Assembly (NCBI GenBank): GCA_002335605.1
Contig: BEDY01000006.1
Coordinates: 1 to 64,000, forward strand
DNA length: 64,000 nt
Source: Prillingera fragicola
Taxonomy: Eukaryota > Basidiomycota > Tremellomycetes > Trichosporonales > Trichosporonaceae
Direction: 5' to 3'
Part shown: positions 34,102-45,209 of the stretch, piece by piece
Layout of the letters: every line of letters starts with the position of its first letter
How positions within the stretch are numbered: the stretch's first letter is position 1
The notes under the pieces: generated by a model
Seen by the model: only the letters and a program-made list of their open reading frames with translations
Database searches by the model: none
Told to the model about the DNA's origin: nothing
Made by a program: the position numbers and the translations under genes

Positions 34102-35508
34102 CTACTGAAGATGTCCCGGCTGCCCCGGCTGAGGCTGCGTGACCCAGATACTGGGCACGTCCTGGTGTTCGCTTCCAGCGCTACTCGTGCGGCGCTCGGG
34201 CATGCCGTGCATCTGCTGCGCGGCGGCCAGGCGCGGGGTGATTCTACTGGCGGGGTCGGCGTACATGCCAGCCCCGCCAGCTTGCGCATGAGGCGCGGCG
34301 ACGAGGTAGTCGTGGGTTCCGGCAAAGTGGGGGTCGAATGCTGGAGCTGGGACGGGAGGCGCGTCCCACCCCCAGCTGACTGGGGCTTGCATCTGGGGCT
34401 GGCCGCTTGGTCCGGCGTACATTTGCTGGTCGTGGGTGGCGCAGTTGAGGACGCCGCACCAGCATGGTTCGGGCTGGGCTAGGGGTGCAAGACCCATTTG
34501 CTGGGGTTGAGGAGGAGGGGTATGGGAAGGGTACATTGGGACGTCGGAGAGGATTTGCTGTTGCGGAGGCGGACGCATGGGCTGGGTGAGCGAGTAGCGC
34601 ATTGCCGAGTCGAGAGGCAGGGTGCCGGCCCTTGGTACATGGTGTGGCATGTGGCCTTGGGATTGAGACCGATAGCCCAACGACGATCCGTCGCGAGGTG
34701 GAGAAGGCGTTGGCGATACACCTACAGATAGAGCTGAGCGAGGGTGGGATGACCTGCGTTTGCCCGGGCCACGCTTGTCTTTGGCCTTTGCTGCGCCTCG
34801 CAGTGCCTTTTCTGCCGCGCCCACAGACTTGCGAGAGTAGGCTACAATCGTAGCTGCATCCCGCACACGAGCCTGTGCAGCGCCAACTGCTGCTTGCACT
34901 TGACGAAGATGCTCCCTGTTGTCTCGTTCAGAGCCTTCTGCATGTTGGAGGTCGTCTCGCGCCTCGGTGAGCTCGCGCTCAGCTGCACGTAGGCGTGCGC
35001 GTGCAGAGTCGAGCTTGGCTGCATGACGCAGTCCTGCTGCTGTGGTAGGCGCTGGTAGAGAAGACATGGAAACGTCCTCGCTCATTGACATTGTAGACGT
35101 GCCGGCCATGTAAGAGGTTTCTGCCGGTGAAGATTGCGGACGGCGGGATCGAAGTTCGGACGGGCCGGCACCCAGAGTGGAGGACGACTGCCAATCATTT
35201 GCCGCCAGTTGTGTCTGCGCCATGAGTTGAAGTAGCGGTGCGTCTATGGGAGGAGCCTTTGCTGGTCCACTTGTTGTTGTGGCTACTGCATGCGAGTCAT
35301 CCGACCCTCCATGGTCTGATGGAGAGGATAGGCTCGAAAGTAATGGACGCACAGTCACCGTGCTGCTGTCGCTCTGGTCAAATGCCCCCATTCCACGGAG
35401 GCGAGCCTCAAGTTCCAGAGTCCGATCTTGCAGTGATGTCCAAGATAGGTCTTGGAGTGACTGCCACGAGTGTGAGCGTGTGTGCTCGATGTGGCCACCA
35501 CTGCTCAT
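34102..35508 (-). CDS. alanine-rich coiled-coil protein with CxCGxxxC motif, paralogue A
   Basis: Single open exon, 468 residues from ATG 35508. It has an N-terminal helix (SWTSLQDRTLELEARLRGMG) and a Ser-rich linker. An Ala/Arg/Glu coiled coil follows at about 165-250 (LDSARARLRAAERELTEARD ... VRDAATIVAYSRKSVGAAEK), and then a long Pro/Gln/Met-rich disordered region. The disordered region carries CWCGVLNC in the context QPEP-CWCG, and the protein ends near IWVTQPQPG. The same order, with alignable blocks, is found in the gene at 38461-39676, so the two are diverged tandem paralogues in the same orientation 3 kb apart. No signal peptide or membrane helix. I know no named family. The cysteine motif might bind metal. 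Nuclear or cytoskeletal scaffolding would be guesswork. Confidence 0.72.
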   Translation of the reverse strand: MSSGGHIEHTRSHSWQSLQDLSWTSLQDRTLELEARLRGMGAFDQSDSSTVTVRPLLSSLSSPSDHGGSDDSHAVATTTSGPAKAPPIDAPLLQLMAQTQLAANDWQSSSTLGAGPSELRSRRPQSSPAETSYMAGTSTMSMSEDVSMSSLPAPTTAAGLRHAAKLDSARARLRAAERELTEARDDLQHAEGSERDNREHLRQVQAAVGAAQARVRDAATIVAYSRKSVGAAEKALRGAAKAKDKRGPGKRRSSHPRSALSVGVSPTPSPPRDGSSLGYRSQSQGHMPHHVPRAGTLPLDSAMRYSLTQPMRPPPQQQILSDVPMYPSHTPPPQPQQMGLAPLAQPEPCWCGVLNCATHDQQMYAGPSGQPQMQAPVSWGWDAPPVPAPAFDPHFAGTHDYLVAAPHAQAGGAGMYADPASRITPRLAAAQQMHGMPERRTSSAGSEHQDVPSIWVTQPQPGQPGHLQ

Positions 35509-38460
35509 TGCAAGCAGAGCACGTGTGTGTGTAGTGTTTAAAACGTACCATTAAGGGTTCGAGACGGAACCCGGAACACAAATTCACAACTATGTTGGCG
35601 TGGGTTGGGGTTACGCTCGGGATTTGGTGGTGCTGCAGGGCCTGGCCTGCTGGGGGACGGCGGGTGGTGGTACGGAGGTGCAAACTTGGTTTGGGTAGCT
35701 ATGGTGGGGAGGGGATCCGTAAAGGGTACACACATTTGATGACCTTAAGTATATAATATCCCGTGATATCTTTCGGCGTCTGCAGTGGCACCGCGAACTA
35801 TGCTTCGGCGTGTGTGAGGCGATGCCCGTTTGAAGGCCGACCGCGCCTTGAGAGGTCAGAGTGTCTGTTGCTAGAAGCACCAAATGTCCAAGATAGCAGT
35901 ACATTGTCAGCGGCGGCGGGCTCGGGGTTGGGACCTTCACCGCCAGCCAGGCACGCCAGGTTCTATCACTTGCACCGATGGCGATGTTCCAGCACCCAGC
36001 AGATCACGCCGACGGAGCGTCAACTGTCCGCGCTCGCTGGGGCTTGGCTGCACCGGCCGTTTCGTGTTTGTAGGGCCCAACTGAACGCCACAGGCTCCAG
36101 CCTGGTCGATCAGCTGGGAATGGGTCACCGGGCCAAGGCACGCTGTCCCACAAAAACGGGTTTTCCCATGATTCCGAGCCGACAGTGGTGCGCAGACATG
36201 TGGAGAAGGCAGGGGAGCACAGACCCGCCCTCGTCGACAGCGAGTAGCGGAGCCCTGGGTCGTCTGTTGGCTCGGCGCGTGCGGCAGACCCGGAGAGGTG
36301 GGTTCTTGTTCTGAACAGCAGTGTGCAGAGCAGTGCCACCACGCCGTATAGCCACACCGCATACGCTCAGGCACGGGCTGTTTCACCTAGAAACTTTACC
36401 GTCCGACCGGGTCACTCGTCAGCCACACATGGTAACGTGCTACAGCTCATCCTCTTCCATGCCATGCATACGGTCCACGCTCGGGGACATCAGGGCTCTG
36501 GACTGGGCCCAACGTTCCATCCTGCAGCGGAAGCAGCGGCAGCGAAACACGACAGCTTGCAGCTGACCACTTTGCGAGCCCGCCGCCGACATTCTCGTGT
36601 CCGTTCTTCTCGCCCCGGTCTTCTCGCGCCGACATTGTCGCGGCGCCGAGTCCTTGTCTGACGCGGTGCAGCTAGTCGGCCTCCTGTCATCCTGTGCACC
36701 TATAGTACCACCGCCGCTCCCCAGCATCACCCAGCCAGCCACTATGCAAACACCGAGTCAACCACTACCATGTGTGCATGCCTGCATGCATGCATGCATG
36801 CATGCGTGCTGATGCTCGCTCTCGTTCATCCGCGCGTTCCAAGCGACGCCTCGGATTTGACGGCAGTCACGCTTCGGGTGGAGCCACTTGTCCGCGTTCC
36901 ACAACCATCGTGGTCTACTACATCGATGACGCGGCGCCATGGCGCAACAAGGATTTGGGAGACCAAGTGCCCGTCCTCGGTCCGGATGCATGGTGAATGT
37001 ATACTTGTATACAGCCTCGGGTCAGCATGCGGCTCGCATGCATGGCTGAGGACACGTGCACGAGGTCCATCGTCCCGGATAAGCGCGGATGGAAGCAGCA
37101 AAGGCGAGGATATGTGTGTGTCACTGTGCCCACCCCGGCGGTGGCTTATCCAAAGACTACTCTGTCAGCCATGCTCTCTACAACTAGTGATTCCTGCGTG
37201 CGCTCTCGAAGAATCGATCACGGGATCGCCAGGGCAGGGGACATTCATTAACGTTACCAACCGCCGCGCCGCGCCGCACTGCCTGACAACCTCGAAAAGG
37301 CAGGATGCCAGAGTCCGGCGAATGCTTTTTCTGGGCAAGAGCCTGGCTGAGCGCGCGGCCCGCCTGTATGACACTGTCTGGTCGTCCAGTACGCACTCAA
37401 CCGAGCCTCTCTGGGATCTGTTGCAGACGTGTGGGTCTGGGCCAGAGAGTACGTCGTGACGATAGAATGCATCCTTTCCGCTGCACGACAAGTTTCTAGG
37501 TGACACGAAACACCTCACACATACAAAGCAACACCCACCCACCGACCCCCGCATTTGGTGTTGAGGCTGCGAGGGGCCAGCGACGGCTGGCACCCATCCC
37601 TACCCGGCACAAGGGTAGACCCCATAGAGTTTCGTGGACAGGCACTCGGTCCCACAACGAGGAGCATCGGCCCAGGATGCCAGTTGGCGCAGATAACGCG
37701 GGCCCAGGAATGGAATGCGATTCCAGGTAGCACCAGTCACGGATGGGGATAGTCATCGTCCAACATACTCCCCCAAACAGGGTTTATGGGAACACGTCTG
37801 CCAGTGTAGCGTGTATGTGTCGTGCGGGATAGCAGCCTTGTTCCTTCTTGCTCTTGTTCCACCACCACTGCGCGTTCGTCAGCAGCACCACACCACAAGG
37901 CGAGGCACACTGTTCAGGAGCCGATAACGTGCAATCCACAACCAGGGCAGCGATCGATCACTAGGCACGGCCGCCGTCTGTGCCGAACACCTGCCGCCCC
38001 TGGGGCGCTCCTGCTCGACATCCGCGCTGCACAACTGGTTCGCTAGTCTCTACCCCGTACAGACTATATACTTTGCCGGACGCACACCTCAGGATCTCTG
38101 TCTTAGTCGGCTTCGGCTGTGTGATGGCCCACAGGTGGCACATGTGGCGTGGAGCGGTGGAGGAGCCCCCCAGCGGGCGGTCGGTGCGGAGTAGAGGTGC
38201 AGGAGATGTGGGTCGAGTGACGAATAATGATGAACGCGTGAGCCGCGTGACGAGCCCCTTGTTGAACAATGGCCGACTAGGTTGCTAGGAGATGGGACGA
38301 TTAACTTGTTTAACATTTAGGTACAACGGGGGGTGATTCTAGTCTACACGCTTGCCTCGCACTGAAGAGTTTGGGGCGTATTATTGAAGGAGCTATTGGT
38401 TGGGAAAGGGTGTAGTTGCTGTTTCAGCGCAGGGAGGGAGAACATGCAAAGATGCTAGGC
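35509..38460. other. 3 kb spacer between the coiled-coil paralogues
   Basis: No gene is supported. Several open frames up to ~230 codons exist, but they cross simple repeats and show no domain-like sequence. Holds the promoter of the 35508 gene (a TATATA-like element near 35747-35756) and a TGCA microsatellite. No mobile-element signature was seen. Confidence 0.4.
36775..36809. repeat. (TGCA)n microsatellite
   Basis: About six TGCA units flanked by degenerate copies. It is self-complementary and could extrude or be polymorphic. Not in a called gene. Confidence 0.85.
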
Positions 38461-39676
38461 CTAGCCGTTATGAGTTGAAAGACTCGAATGCGAGAGCGAG
38501 TGCTGCATCTGAGAGTGTTGGAGAGACGGAGGATCGCGACGCTGGGAAACCCAGGCAGTAGGAAGCTGAGGAATGGCCAGAGGTTGGTGCGGCCCGTAGG
38601 TGTGCATCATGGCCGGAGTGTGCTCGCCTGATCCTATTGGTGAACATGTTGAAGATAGTCTCGACGTGAGCGATTCAGTTCCAGGGCTCGAGGCCCATGA
38701 CGGCCACTCGAGCTGGGCGGCCGAGGTGTCGGACGAGAACGAAGACACGGAAGATCGTGGAAGATATGCCGCGTTGTCACACCACCCGCCAAAGGCTCCT
38801 GCGCACGTCGTTGTGCCGCATGTCATGCACGTTTGCGGTATTGGAGCAGGCTGCTGAAGCGGCATCGGGACGTTGGAGAATAGTGTCGCTGGCGAGTACT
38901 GCACGATGCCAGGCGGGGGTGCCGCTGCAGCCATGGCGAGCTTTTGGGCGTTGCGGTTTTGCTGAACTAGTCGCCGCACCTCGTCTTCGGCGGAACGGAC
39001 TGTGCCCTTGGCGAGTTTGACGATGGCAGCCGCGTCTCGCACCTGGTCGCGCGGTCCGACAAGCATGCCAGCATTCTGCGCTGGGGTTGTGATCCGTGCA
39101 TCTCGCAGCGTGTCTTCTGCAAGCTTGTGGCCTGCACGCGCCGTTTCGAGGGAAAACTTGGCGACGCTCAGCTGCTGTCTTGCTTGCTGCAGCTTTGGCT
39201 CGTCGGCGCTGTATCCAAGATTCAAGCCCGCCATTGACGCAGCAGCAGCAGAGCTGTCATACGAGCCGCCCGTTGAAGGTCGCGAACCTGGGCCCATGTC
39301 GTAGTAGGGTACTGACGATGGTCCAGCTACTGGCATCATCTGGCCGCCCATCATCTGTCCTCCACTCATCATGGCCGGGTACGCCTGCGTCATTCCCGCC
39401 GCCTGCATGCCCGCCGCCTGCGCCATGCTCCTCATCGTCGGCTGGTCCGAGGCCAGATAGTCGCTGAGGAGGAGGGCATCGTCGGCCCCGCCCACCTGGG
39501 AGAGGAGCGGTTTCGGCCCAGCATTGGCGGTCTCGGGGCCAAGACTGTTCAACTGGGCCAGACGGTGACGGATGGCGTGAGTGCGCTGCGCTAGAATCTC
39601 CCAGTTTGAGTCTCGGGATGACGACAGCTGGTGGCGTCAGTAAAGTGTGTAAAGAGAGCGCCTAGGCACCTACCAT
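38461..39676 (-). CDS. alanine-rich coiled-coil protein with CxxCGxxxC motif, paralogue B
   Basis: Two coding exons, 39674-39676 and 38461-39627, give 389 residues. The first coding exon is only the ATG. It is followed by a 46-nt intron (GTAGGT...TACTGACGCCACCAG). Exon 2 begins LSSSRDSNWEILAQRTHAIR, which aligns with SWTSLQDRTLELEARLRGMG of paralogue A and supports this splice. Next come a Met/Gln/Gly-rich stretch (MMSGGQMMGGQMM) and a coiled coil at about 145-235 (LQQARQQLSVAKFSLETARA, VRDAAAIVKLAKGTVRSAED). These are followed by CMTCGTTTC and a Ser-rich tail ending near AWVSQRRD. The VRDAA(T/A)IV block is the strongest shared signature. Function unknown. Confidence 0.7.
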
Positions 39677-40132
39677 GGAGCTTGTGGTGGGGAGACGACG
39701 ACAGGAATCGTGTGTTCCCTATCTGTCTAGGTATCCATGTGTCGGTGTGGATGTGTGTTGATTGCCAGTAGTTGATGCAGGTCGCAGCTGATAACGTTGC
39801 AGCGAGCGGGCAACGAGGACTCTCTTTGTGGGTGAATCAAATCTGGGTGTGGAAGAGTGTCGAGAACGAAATGCCTTTCGTAACGCTCCCTCCAGGAAAG
39901 AGAAGACACCACGTCGGGGTTCGAGGTGAGCCGACGTACGTATGTGTTGGGATGCACTTCAAACCTCGGACCCAAGTTACTGTATGGAATCACCAAGTGC
40001 GCGCCACCCTTCTGGCTCCTGCTGTTGCAATCGGCCGCAAGTTCCGGAAGGGGTTGAACGGGCCTGGCTCTGCTGCCCCTCGTGCTTCGTTCAATGTCCT
40101 GTCCTGGATGACATGACCTGCATCTTGGGCTA

Positions 40133-40158
40133 CACGCTGCACGCTGCACGCTGCACGC
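40133..40158. repeat. 7-bp tandem repeat CACGCTG
   Basis: Three perfect copies plus a partial fourth. Non-coding context. Confidence 0.8.
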
Positions 40159-40874
40159 GGGCGGTGGCGCATCCGCCTGACAGGGGACGGGCATGCATGC
40201 TTTTTCTCGCACTGCTATCTCGTACCTCTAGGAAACTGGTCGAACAAAAAGGCGGCTCCTGGACACCCATTCGTACACCTTCCCGGTGCCCCAGACTGCC
40301 CCAGACGCGATTTTCTGAATGTTAACGGCAAGGACGGGAGGGTAGACAACCTGCAGAGGCTCAACACGTGGCCACCTGCCATGATGTAAAAGCGTGCTGT
40401 TCTACGATTGCTACCCGTCTGGCTCCAGGGCCTTGCAACAGGTGAGGCGGGGGGTGGAATGGGTCGACGACGCGTGTTGAGAGTACGAGGACGAGGTATG
40501 GGATCAGCCACGGCAATTCAACGGATTCCGCCGCGGTCGCTGTGAGTGTCAGGCACATGTTTCACCCCTGCCGCCCATGGGTTTGTGCGGTACCTCCCCT
40601 CGGGTCCTGCGCCTCTGCTCGCCTGCTGCGGTCCGTGCGCCCTCTGCGCCCCCGCGCCCCTGGGTGAGACATTGGGAGGGATCGCCTGTGTGATCGGATT
40701 AGTAGTGAGTATCAGATCGACGAGAGTTGTTGCCATGCCCCGGTTCCACAATCTCCACTCGCTTGTGCACCAGCTGACATCATGGAAGACGATTAAACAT
40801 CCTTCTCCGATGTGCCTCTCGGTCTAGTGGATATCAAGTATTCGGATTATCGAACAGCTCCATACCTAGTCGTC

Positions 40875-41178
40875 ATGCATCGTTTGTCATTCACGCATGG
40901 AGCAGAGCTCAATCCACCTGACATCTACTACTACTCCGAACGAGCAATGTCACACACTGGCTCATCATCTGACGCGCTCTGACGCAACCAGGCGCTGCCC
41001 TTCCGAACAGCTCAACCGGCCCGGAATCGGACCGCCAATCGATGCCTCGTCAGGTAATCGCTTCTCCGGGCAAAGACCCACTCCATATGCCACGGCGACT
41101 GCCGGAGGGCCTCCGTTGTCGTCTCTGCGACAGCAGCCTCGACAAAGCGGTGTTGAGCCACAGCCCGCTGTCCAGTGA
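40875..41178 (+). CDS. possible small orphan gene, 86 aa
   Basis: ATG 40875 opens MHRLSFTHGAELNPPDIYYY, which reads like protein. Joining 40875-40948 to 40992-41178 across a 43-nt intron (weak GTCACA donor, CTCTGACGC branch, AACCAG acceptor) keeps frame and gives 86 residues rich in Pro, Gln and Ser. The donor is poor and there is no homologue I know, so this is a weak candidate. A downstream frame to 41260 (DEHLEHWNASGMTATQAEQW) may belong to the same locus under another splice. Confidence 0.25.
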
Positions 41179-42507
41179 CGAGCACCTAGAACACTGGAAC
41201 GCAAGTGGTATGACGGCGACGCAGGCGGAGCAATGGCGCTACATTGTCGGAGATATATGACACCTTCTATGCTTTCTTTTGAGGTATTACGGTTGTAGTA
41301 ATTGACGGTAAGTTCGGAACTGTGCCATGGCGTTTTGCGCCAGGGGAAACTCTAAACTCTGACCACCACCGCCACCGGCAGCTGTCGCGGCGGTCGGCCT
41401 TGGTGATCTTGGTGAGCGCCAATGTCATAGTTTTCTTGCTAGTTCAATTGCAGGGTTTGGGTGCACACTGAGGGGTGCATGCCGGGTGCAGGATATCGCG
41501 GTGGTGCGTACCCCCATCGCCCGTGGTACGGCGAGCTCGCTCATCATCGCTCACCGCCAACAGCATGCAAGCCATGTCGTGATATTAGCCACTCTGCAGA
41601 CAGAGTGTCACCAATCCAGAGCTCAGCCTCAACCTACCCCAGCATCATGCCACTCATCCTTCATCTCTCACCCATTGCGAAAGCCACTGGCAGCGGCGGG
41701 CCTCCCCACGGCGCTAAAGGTCCCATCTTCCTACAAACCTCCACCCCAGCGGTCTCGGGACGCACCAAGAAACGCCACAAGACGCCCGCGCTGCTTCCAC
41801 CGTCTCCATGATCGAGAGGCAGGGTTTTCGGGTGAGAGAGAGACCTATGGGAATCGATCGCGTGTCTCAGGTGGCACCTGTGCATGTGCATTGGACCGGA
41901 CGACAGATATACCGGGGTGGTTCCGGGACGACAGTGCAGTTGTACGGTCGGGTGTGGCATCGTACTCGGTCACCTTTCGTCTCCTGTCACCCCCGATTCA
42001 GCCTCGGCGGCGGCTGGAAAGTCCGCCAGACAGCACGCACGCTCTCGAGGCCGTCGCATGCACGACAGACGACTTCTAGCGTCCGACATACCTCGCGAGT
42101 CGCACGTGCAGGCACAACGGACGGTTCCTCTGCGCGTCGTCAGTCCGTACCGCCGTTCCTTGCGCCGCACGCACAGCCTTATCTAGCCCCTCTTGGCTGT
42201 AATCGCGTACACTGTCTCGGGTGGCCTGACGTGTCCTGCAGTGGAGCACTTAATGGACTGATGTTGCTCGGTGAGTGACGCTGGTGGACAGAGCAGGGTT
42301 AGGGCGTGACTCAGGTTGCCTAGTTGTAGGATAACCTGTCACTGACCAGGAGATTGGCATTGTCGGGATCCGTTTCATTTCCCGGTTTCGGTTGTCAGTC
42401 AATCAAGCTGGCAGTGTATCGAGAGAAGAATCATTGACGTGGATACATGGTGGTACAACAATACAGTACAACTCGGATGATACAACGTTGATAAGATTAC
42501 AACGTAT

Positions 42508-42562
42508 TAACTTCTATTCTCCGCCGGAGTCCTTGTAATAACTTCTACCCTCCGCCGGACTC
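42508..42562. repeat. 24-bp direct duplication
   Basis: TAACTTCTA(T/C)(T/C)CTCCGCCGGA(G/C)TC at 42508-42531 and 42539-42562, just 3' of the minus-strand gene ending at 42604. A third degenerate CTTCTATCC follows. Confidence 0.75.
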
Positions 42563-42603
42563 GGTTCTACCTTCTATCCCAGACTGCAGCCAACGTCACG
42601 CAA

Positions 42604-43047
42604 TTACTTTGCAGACGAAGCATAGCTGATGCCACTCCGCTGACTCGCAGGCCGGGTGGGGGGCGACCGACTCGTCGACGGGCTGAGATCGTGATACGTC
42701 GTAGGCTGCCAGTGATAATACGCCGTAGTCTGCCCGGGTCCAAACCCAAGCATGTTGGCCGCCAGCTGGTTGGTCGACTGCTGCCTCTGTTTGCTCGAGC
42801 GGCGGCTCGCTGCAGAGTGGCTCGAGTTTGCAGAGCTCGAGCGGGTGCGTGCTAGCTCGGTTGGGGGCGTGTGCTGCTGGCGGCGGGGGCGGAGGCCTAG
42901 AGCTGCCTTGAGGCGCTGGCCTAGGGTAGTGCGTTCGGTGGGGGTCACCATTGTTGGTGGCGGTGGGTGTGGTGGTGGTGGGTGGGGTGGCTTTGGAGAA
43001 GCAAGTTGGTGGTGTTTCAGTGGGCGTTTGCTGTTGGGCATCAACAC
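42604..43047 (-). CDS. small basic Ser/Arg/Pro-rich orphan protein
   Basis: Single exon. The frame opens at 43047 (147 residues), but a second Met at 42951 (MVTPTERTTLGQRLKAALGL) gives 115 residues and avoids a Pro/His-rich leader (PPHPPPPHPPPP). The core has a short amphipathic helix (TLGQRLKAALGLRPRRQQH) and a Ser/Arg-rich stretch. A Tyr-containing C-terminus follows (TTAYYHWQPTTYHDL). No membrane segment. I recognise no family. Its size and composition match the other orphans of the island, and it is probably an intrinsically disordered protein. A non-coding frame in GC-rich DNA cannot be excluded. Confidence 0.4.
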   Translation of the reverse strand: MLMPNSKRPLKHHQLASPKPPHPPPPHPPPPTMVTPTERTTLGQRLKAALGLRPRRQQHTPPTELARTRSSSANSSHSAASRRSSKQRQQSTNQLAANMLGFGPGQTTAYYHWQPTTYHDLSPSTSRSPPTRPASQRSGISYASSAK

Positions 43048-43916
43048 TCTCCCTCCTCTGCGTCGTCTTTATGTATCATTCCCAGAGCATTGAGCGTTGT
43101 CATCGTTTCGGAAGCCGTCGCTATCGGTCAGTCACAGCCTCGGCCACGGCACGCACTGCACTGTCGTGTCGCTCGGCCAGCTCGGCAGCGGGGCATGCGG
43201 AAGCTTTTCTGGTCGCGGATGTATTTTTTGGGTGGGAGCGGTCAACGAGGCCGAGGCCGTTGGCCGTGGGTCTGTTGCGGCGCCGAAGGTCTGCGTGTGC
43301 GAGGTGGTATTTGGCAGCGCTGGGTGCTGCGCCTGGATGCCGGGGAAAGTCGCGTGCAGAGGATCTGATGGAGGCTTGGGAAGAGTGAGTATGACCGAGA
43401 GGACACCGAGGGAGGGCGGTTGCTTCCGAATACATTTCCTGATCTTCTTCTGCAGATGCTCAACGTCGAGGGCCTGAGCAGAGGAAATGAGAGCAAGGTG
43501 CAGAGGAGAGTCAGGGCGAGTTTGAGATGGAACTGTATTCTGTATTAGGGAGAAAAGAGGCGCAGAATCTATGATTGCTAAGAAGTCTCGCAGACTATAT
43601 ATTACGGAGCAACATCGATGGTAACAGCACCGTTGACAAAGCATTCGGACACTACCATGTGCGATCGCTAGGAGAGTGGAGATTAAACATGGATCCCAGA
43701 GTCGGGCACGAGGAGGCATGGACATAGATGCTGGTACCAACTGCGGCCCGCAACTGGGTTGCAGCAGTACTAATAATTCCTGAATTATTTATGGACGCTA
43801 TGTTGGTTGTGTCCATCGGCCGCCTACAAGAGTCAACAACGTAACGACTACTGGCCCACAGTCTCTATGATACAAATCTGCACCTCACATCACCTCTGGG
43901 AGCTCCGGGACCGACC
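43048..43916. other. intergenic stretch
   Basis: A 202-codon minus-strand frame (43132-43740) is present. Its sequence is Cys/Pro/Ser-rich without domain features, and its start sits in a TATA-rich segment, so I did not accept it. AT-rich TATATATTACGG near 43595-43607 could be a promoter element for a minus-strand gene. Confidence 0.35.
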
Positions 43917-44534
43917 TCATGCATTGTAAGAAGGCGGCCGTGCCACCCCCGCCTCATACGCCGGTGCCGAACTGTCATCAGCCAGACTCACACAGCAAGA
44001 CTCACCTAGACTCGCCAGCACACATCTCGACCGCCTCCCCTTCCTCCTCCTTGACAGCCTCGTACTCCTCCCTCCCCATCCTGGCGCGCCACTCGCTAAC
44101 AATAGCCGGCAAGTCCTTGACCCCCTCCCAAAGGTGCTTGACACCCTCGACTACTACGCAAAGCTTGCCCCCAACCCACATAAACAACTGCCTAATCAGC
44201 ACGCGCCCCGACACACAGAACTCACCCCAGCTTCGACGCCAACGGTATAAACCCCGGTCCAGACAAGCATCAACAACCCACCGCCAAACACGGCCAGGAA
44301 CACGAGGATGATGACCCAGTTGAAGATGTGGGCGAGCACCGTCAGCCCCGCATTGGACTTTTGCTCCCACCCCGGCAGGGCTGGTGTGCAGATGACCATG
44401 CTGCCGGTCGTCGTGCTTGGTGCCAGGCCTGTGGGGCAGGTGGCGCCTTCAAGTGCCGTTGTGACTGCCGCCGAGGCCGTGACTGTTACTGTTACGAGTG
44501 TTGGGGTGGCCATCGTGCTGAGGGATGTGTCCAT
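43917..44534 (-). CDS. single-pass membrane protein with tandem PY motifs, 181 aa
   Basis: Three exons (44226-44534, 44006-44187, 43917-43971) with 38- and 33-nt introns, phases 0 and 2. The N-terminal ~68 residues are Thr/Ala/Val-rich with two Cys (ALEGATCPTG, SMVICTPALPGW), likely extracellular. The membrane helix is NWVIILVFLAVFGGGLLMLV (about 74-96). Exon 2 gives an amphipathic, then acidic, cytoplasmic part (REEYEAVKEEEGEAVEM), and exon 3 encodes just SAPAYEAGVARPPSYNA. The extreme C-terminus thus holds APAY (166-169) and PPSY (176-179). A dedicated exon for the PY tail is striking. ATG 44513 is an alternative start. No known family. WW-domain binding is inferred. Confidence 0.72.
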
Positions 44535-45209
44535 GAGTGGATGTTGTGTGTGAGAGAGACGATGCAACGAGATCAATGCGCGCAAAGTAGATGTATGCCT
44601 TTGACTCGCGTGAGGAAGTATCAGCACTGGTGCACAAGTGCAGGCAGTGGTGATCATGTCCGAGTCCTTCGCTTCAGGCACGCCAAGCCAACACGGCCAT
44701 GCACCACCGCAAGCAGGCGGTGAGGCCATTGCACCGCCCCCCGTCACCGTCGCTTGTCAAACTCTCGGATCTTGACGTTTGCTTATCTATGACGTACCAC
44801 TAGCACTAGCCGAGCGAGAAGCGATGCGGAGCAAGGACGAGTCAGCATGCTTGGGAGAGGCGGCGGCGGAGGCTTGGTTGTGTACAGAGGTAGATGGTCC
44901 GGCTCACGCTCGTCCTGCGAAACGCTGGCAGTGGTCCGGGCAGTGGAGTCGCATAACGACCAAGGAGCTCTCTCTCACATGATGAGGCTATGGCCAAAGT
45001 GTCTTTGCTTCACGCTGACAGTACCTTGCTCCTCGTGTGGCAAACGTGCACCTATGTTAGGTACTTTGGTTAAGGGTGGAGCCGGCAGCTCATGAACTTG
45101 AGCGTAACAGTAACAGCACGCCAGCTGTTCCTGCGATCGACGTGCCCCGTGCCAGATGGTACACTCGTACAACATGCATCGATTACACTTTGAACCAGCG
45201 GCTGAGCAA
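44535..45209. other. intergenic stretch
   Basis: 675 nt between two minus-strand island genes; promoter of the 44534 gene and 3' flank of the 45210 gene. I see nothing else. Confidence 0.45.

Larger units (their letters stand above)
39677..42603. other. 2.9 kb gene-poor stretch with short tandem repeats
   Basis: Apart from the weak candidate at 40875-41178 and the repeats listed separately, I see no supported gene. Open frames between 41461 and 42280 on the plus strand overlap one another without a consistent splice path. Confidence 0.4.

Noticed and set aside
35545..35580. GGTTCGAG-containing palindromic segment as a tRNA gene
   Set aside because: It resembles a B box, but no matching acceptor, D or anticodon arms could be placed on either strand.
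36770..37459. 229-codon plus-strand frame between the coiled-coil paralogues
   Set aside because: It begins inside the TGCA microsatellite, has no domain-like segment and no codon regularity.
43132..43740. 202-codon minus-strand frame
   Set aside because: Its start region is TATA-rich and the translation has no recognisable or evenly protein-like part; possible but not supported.
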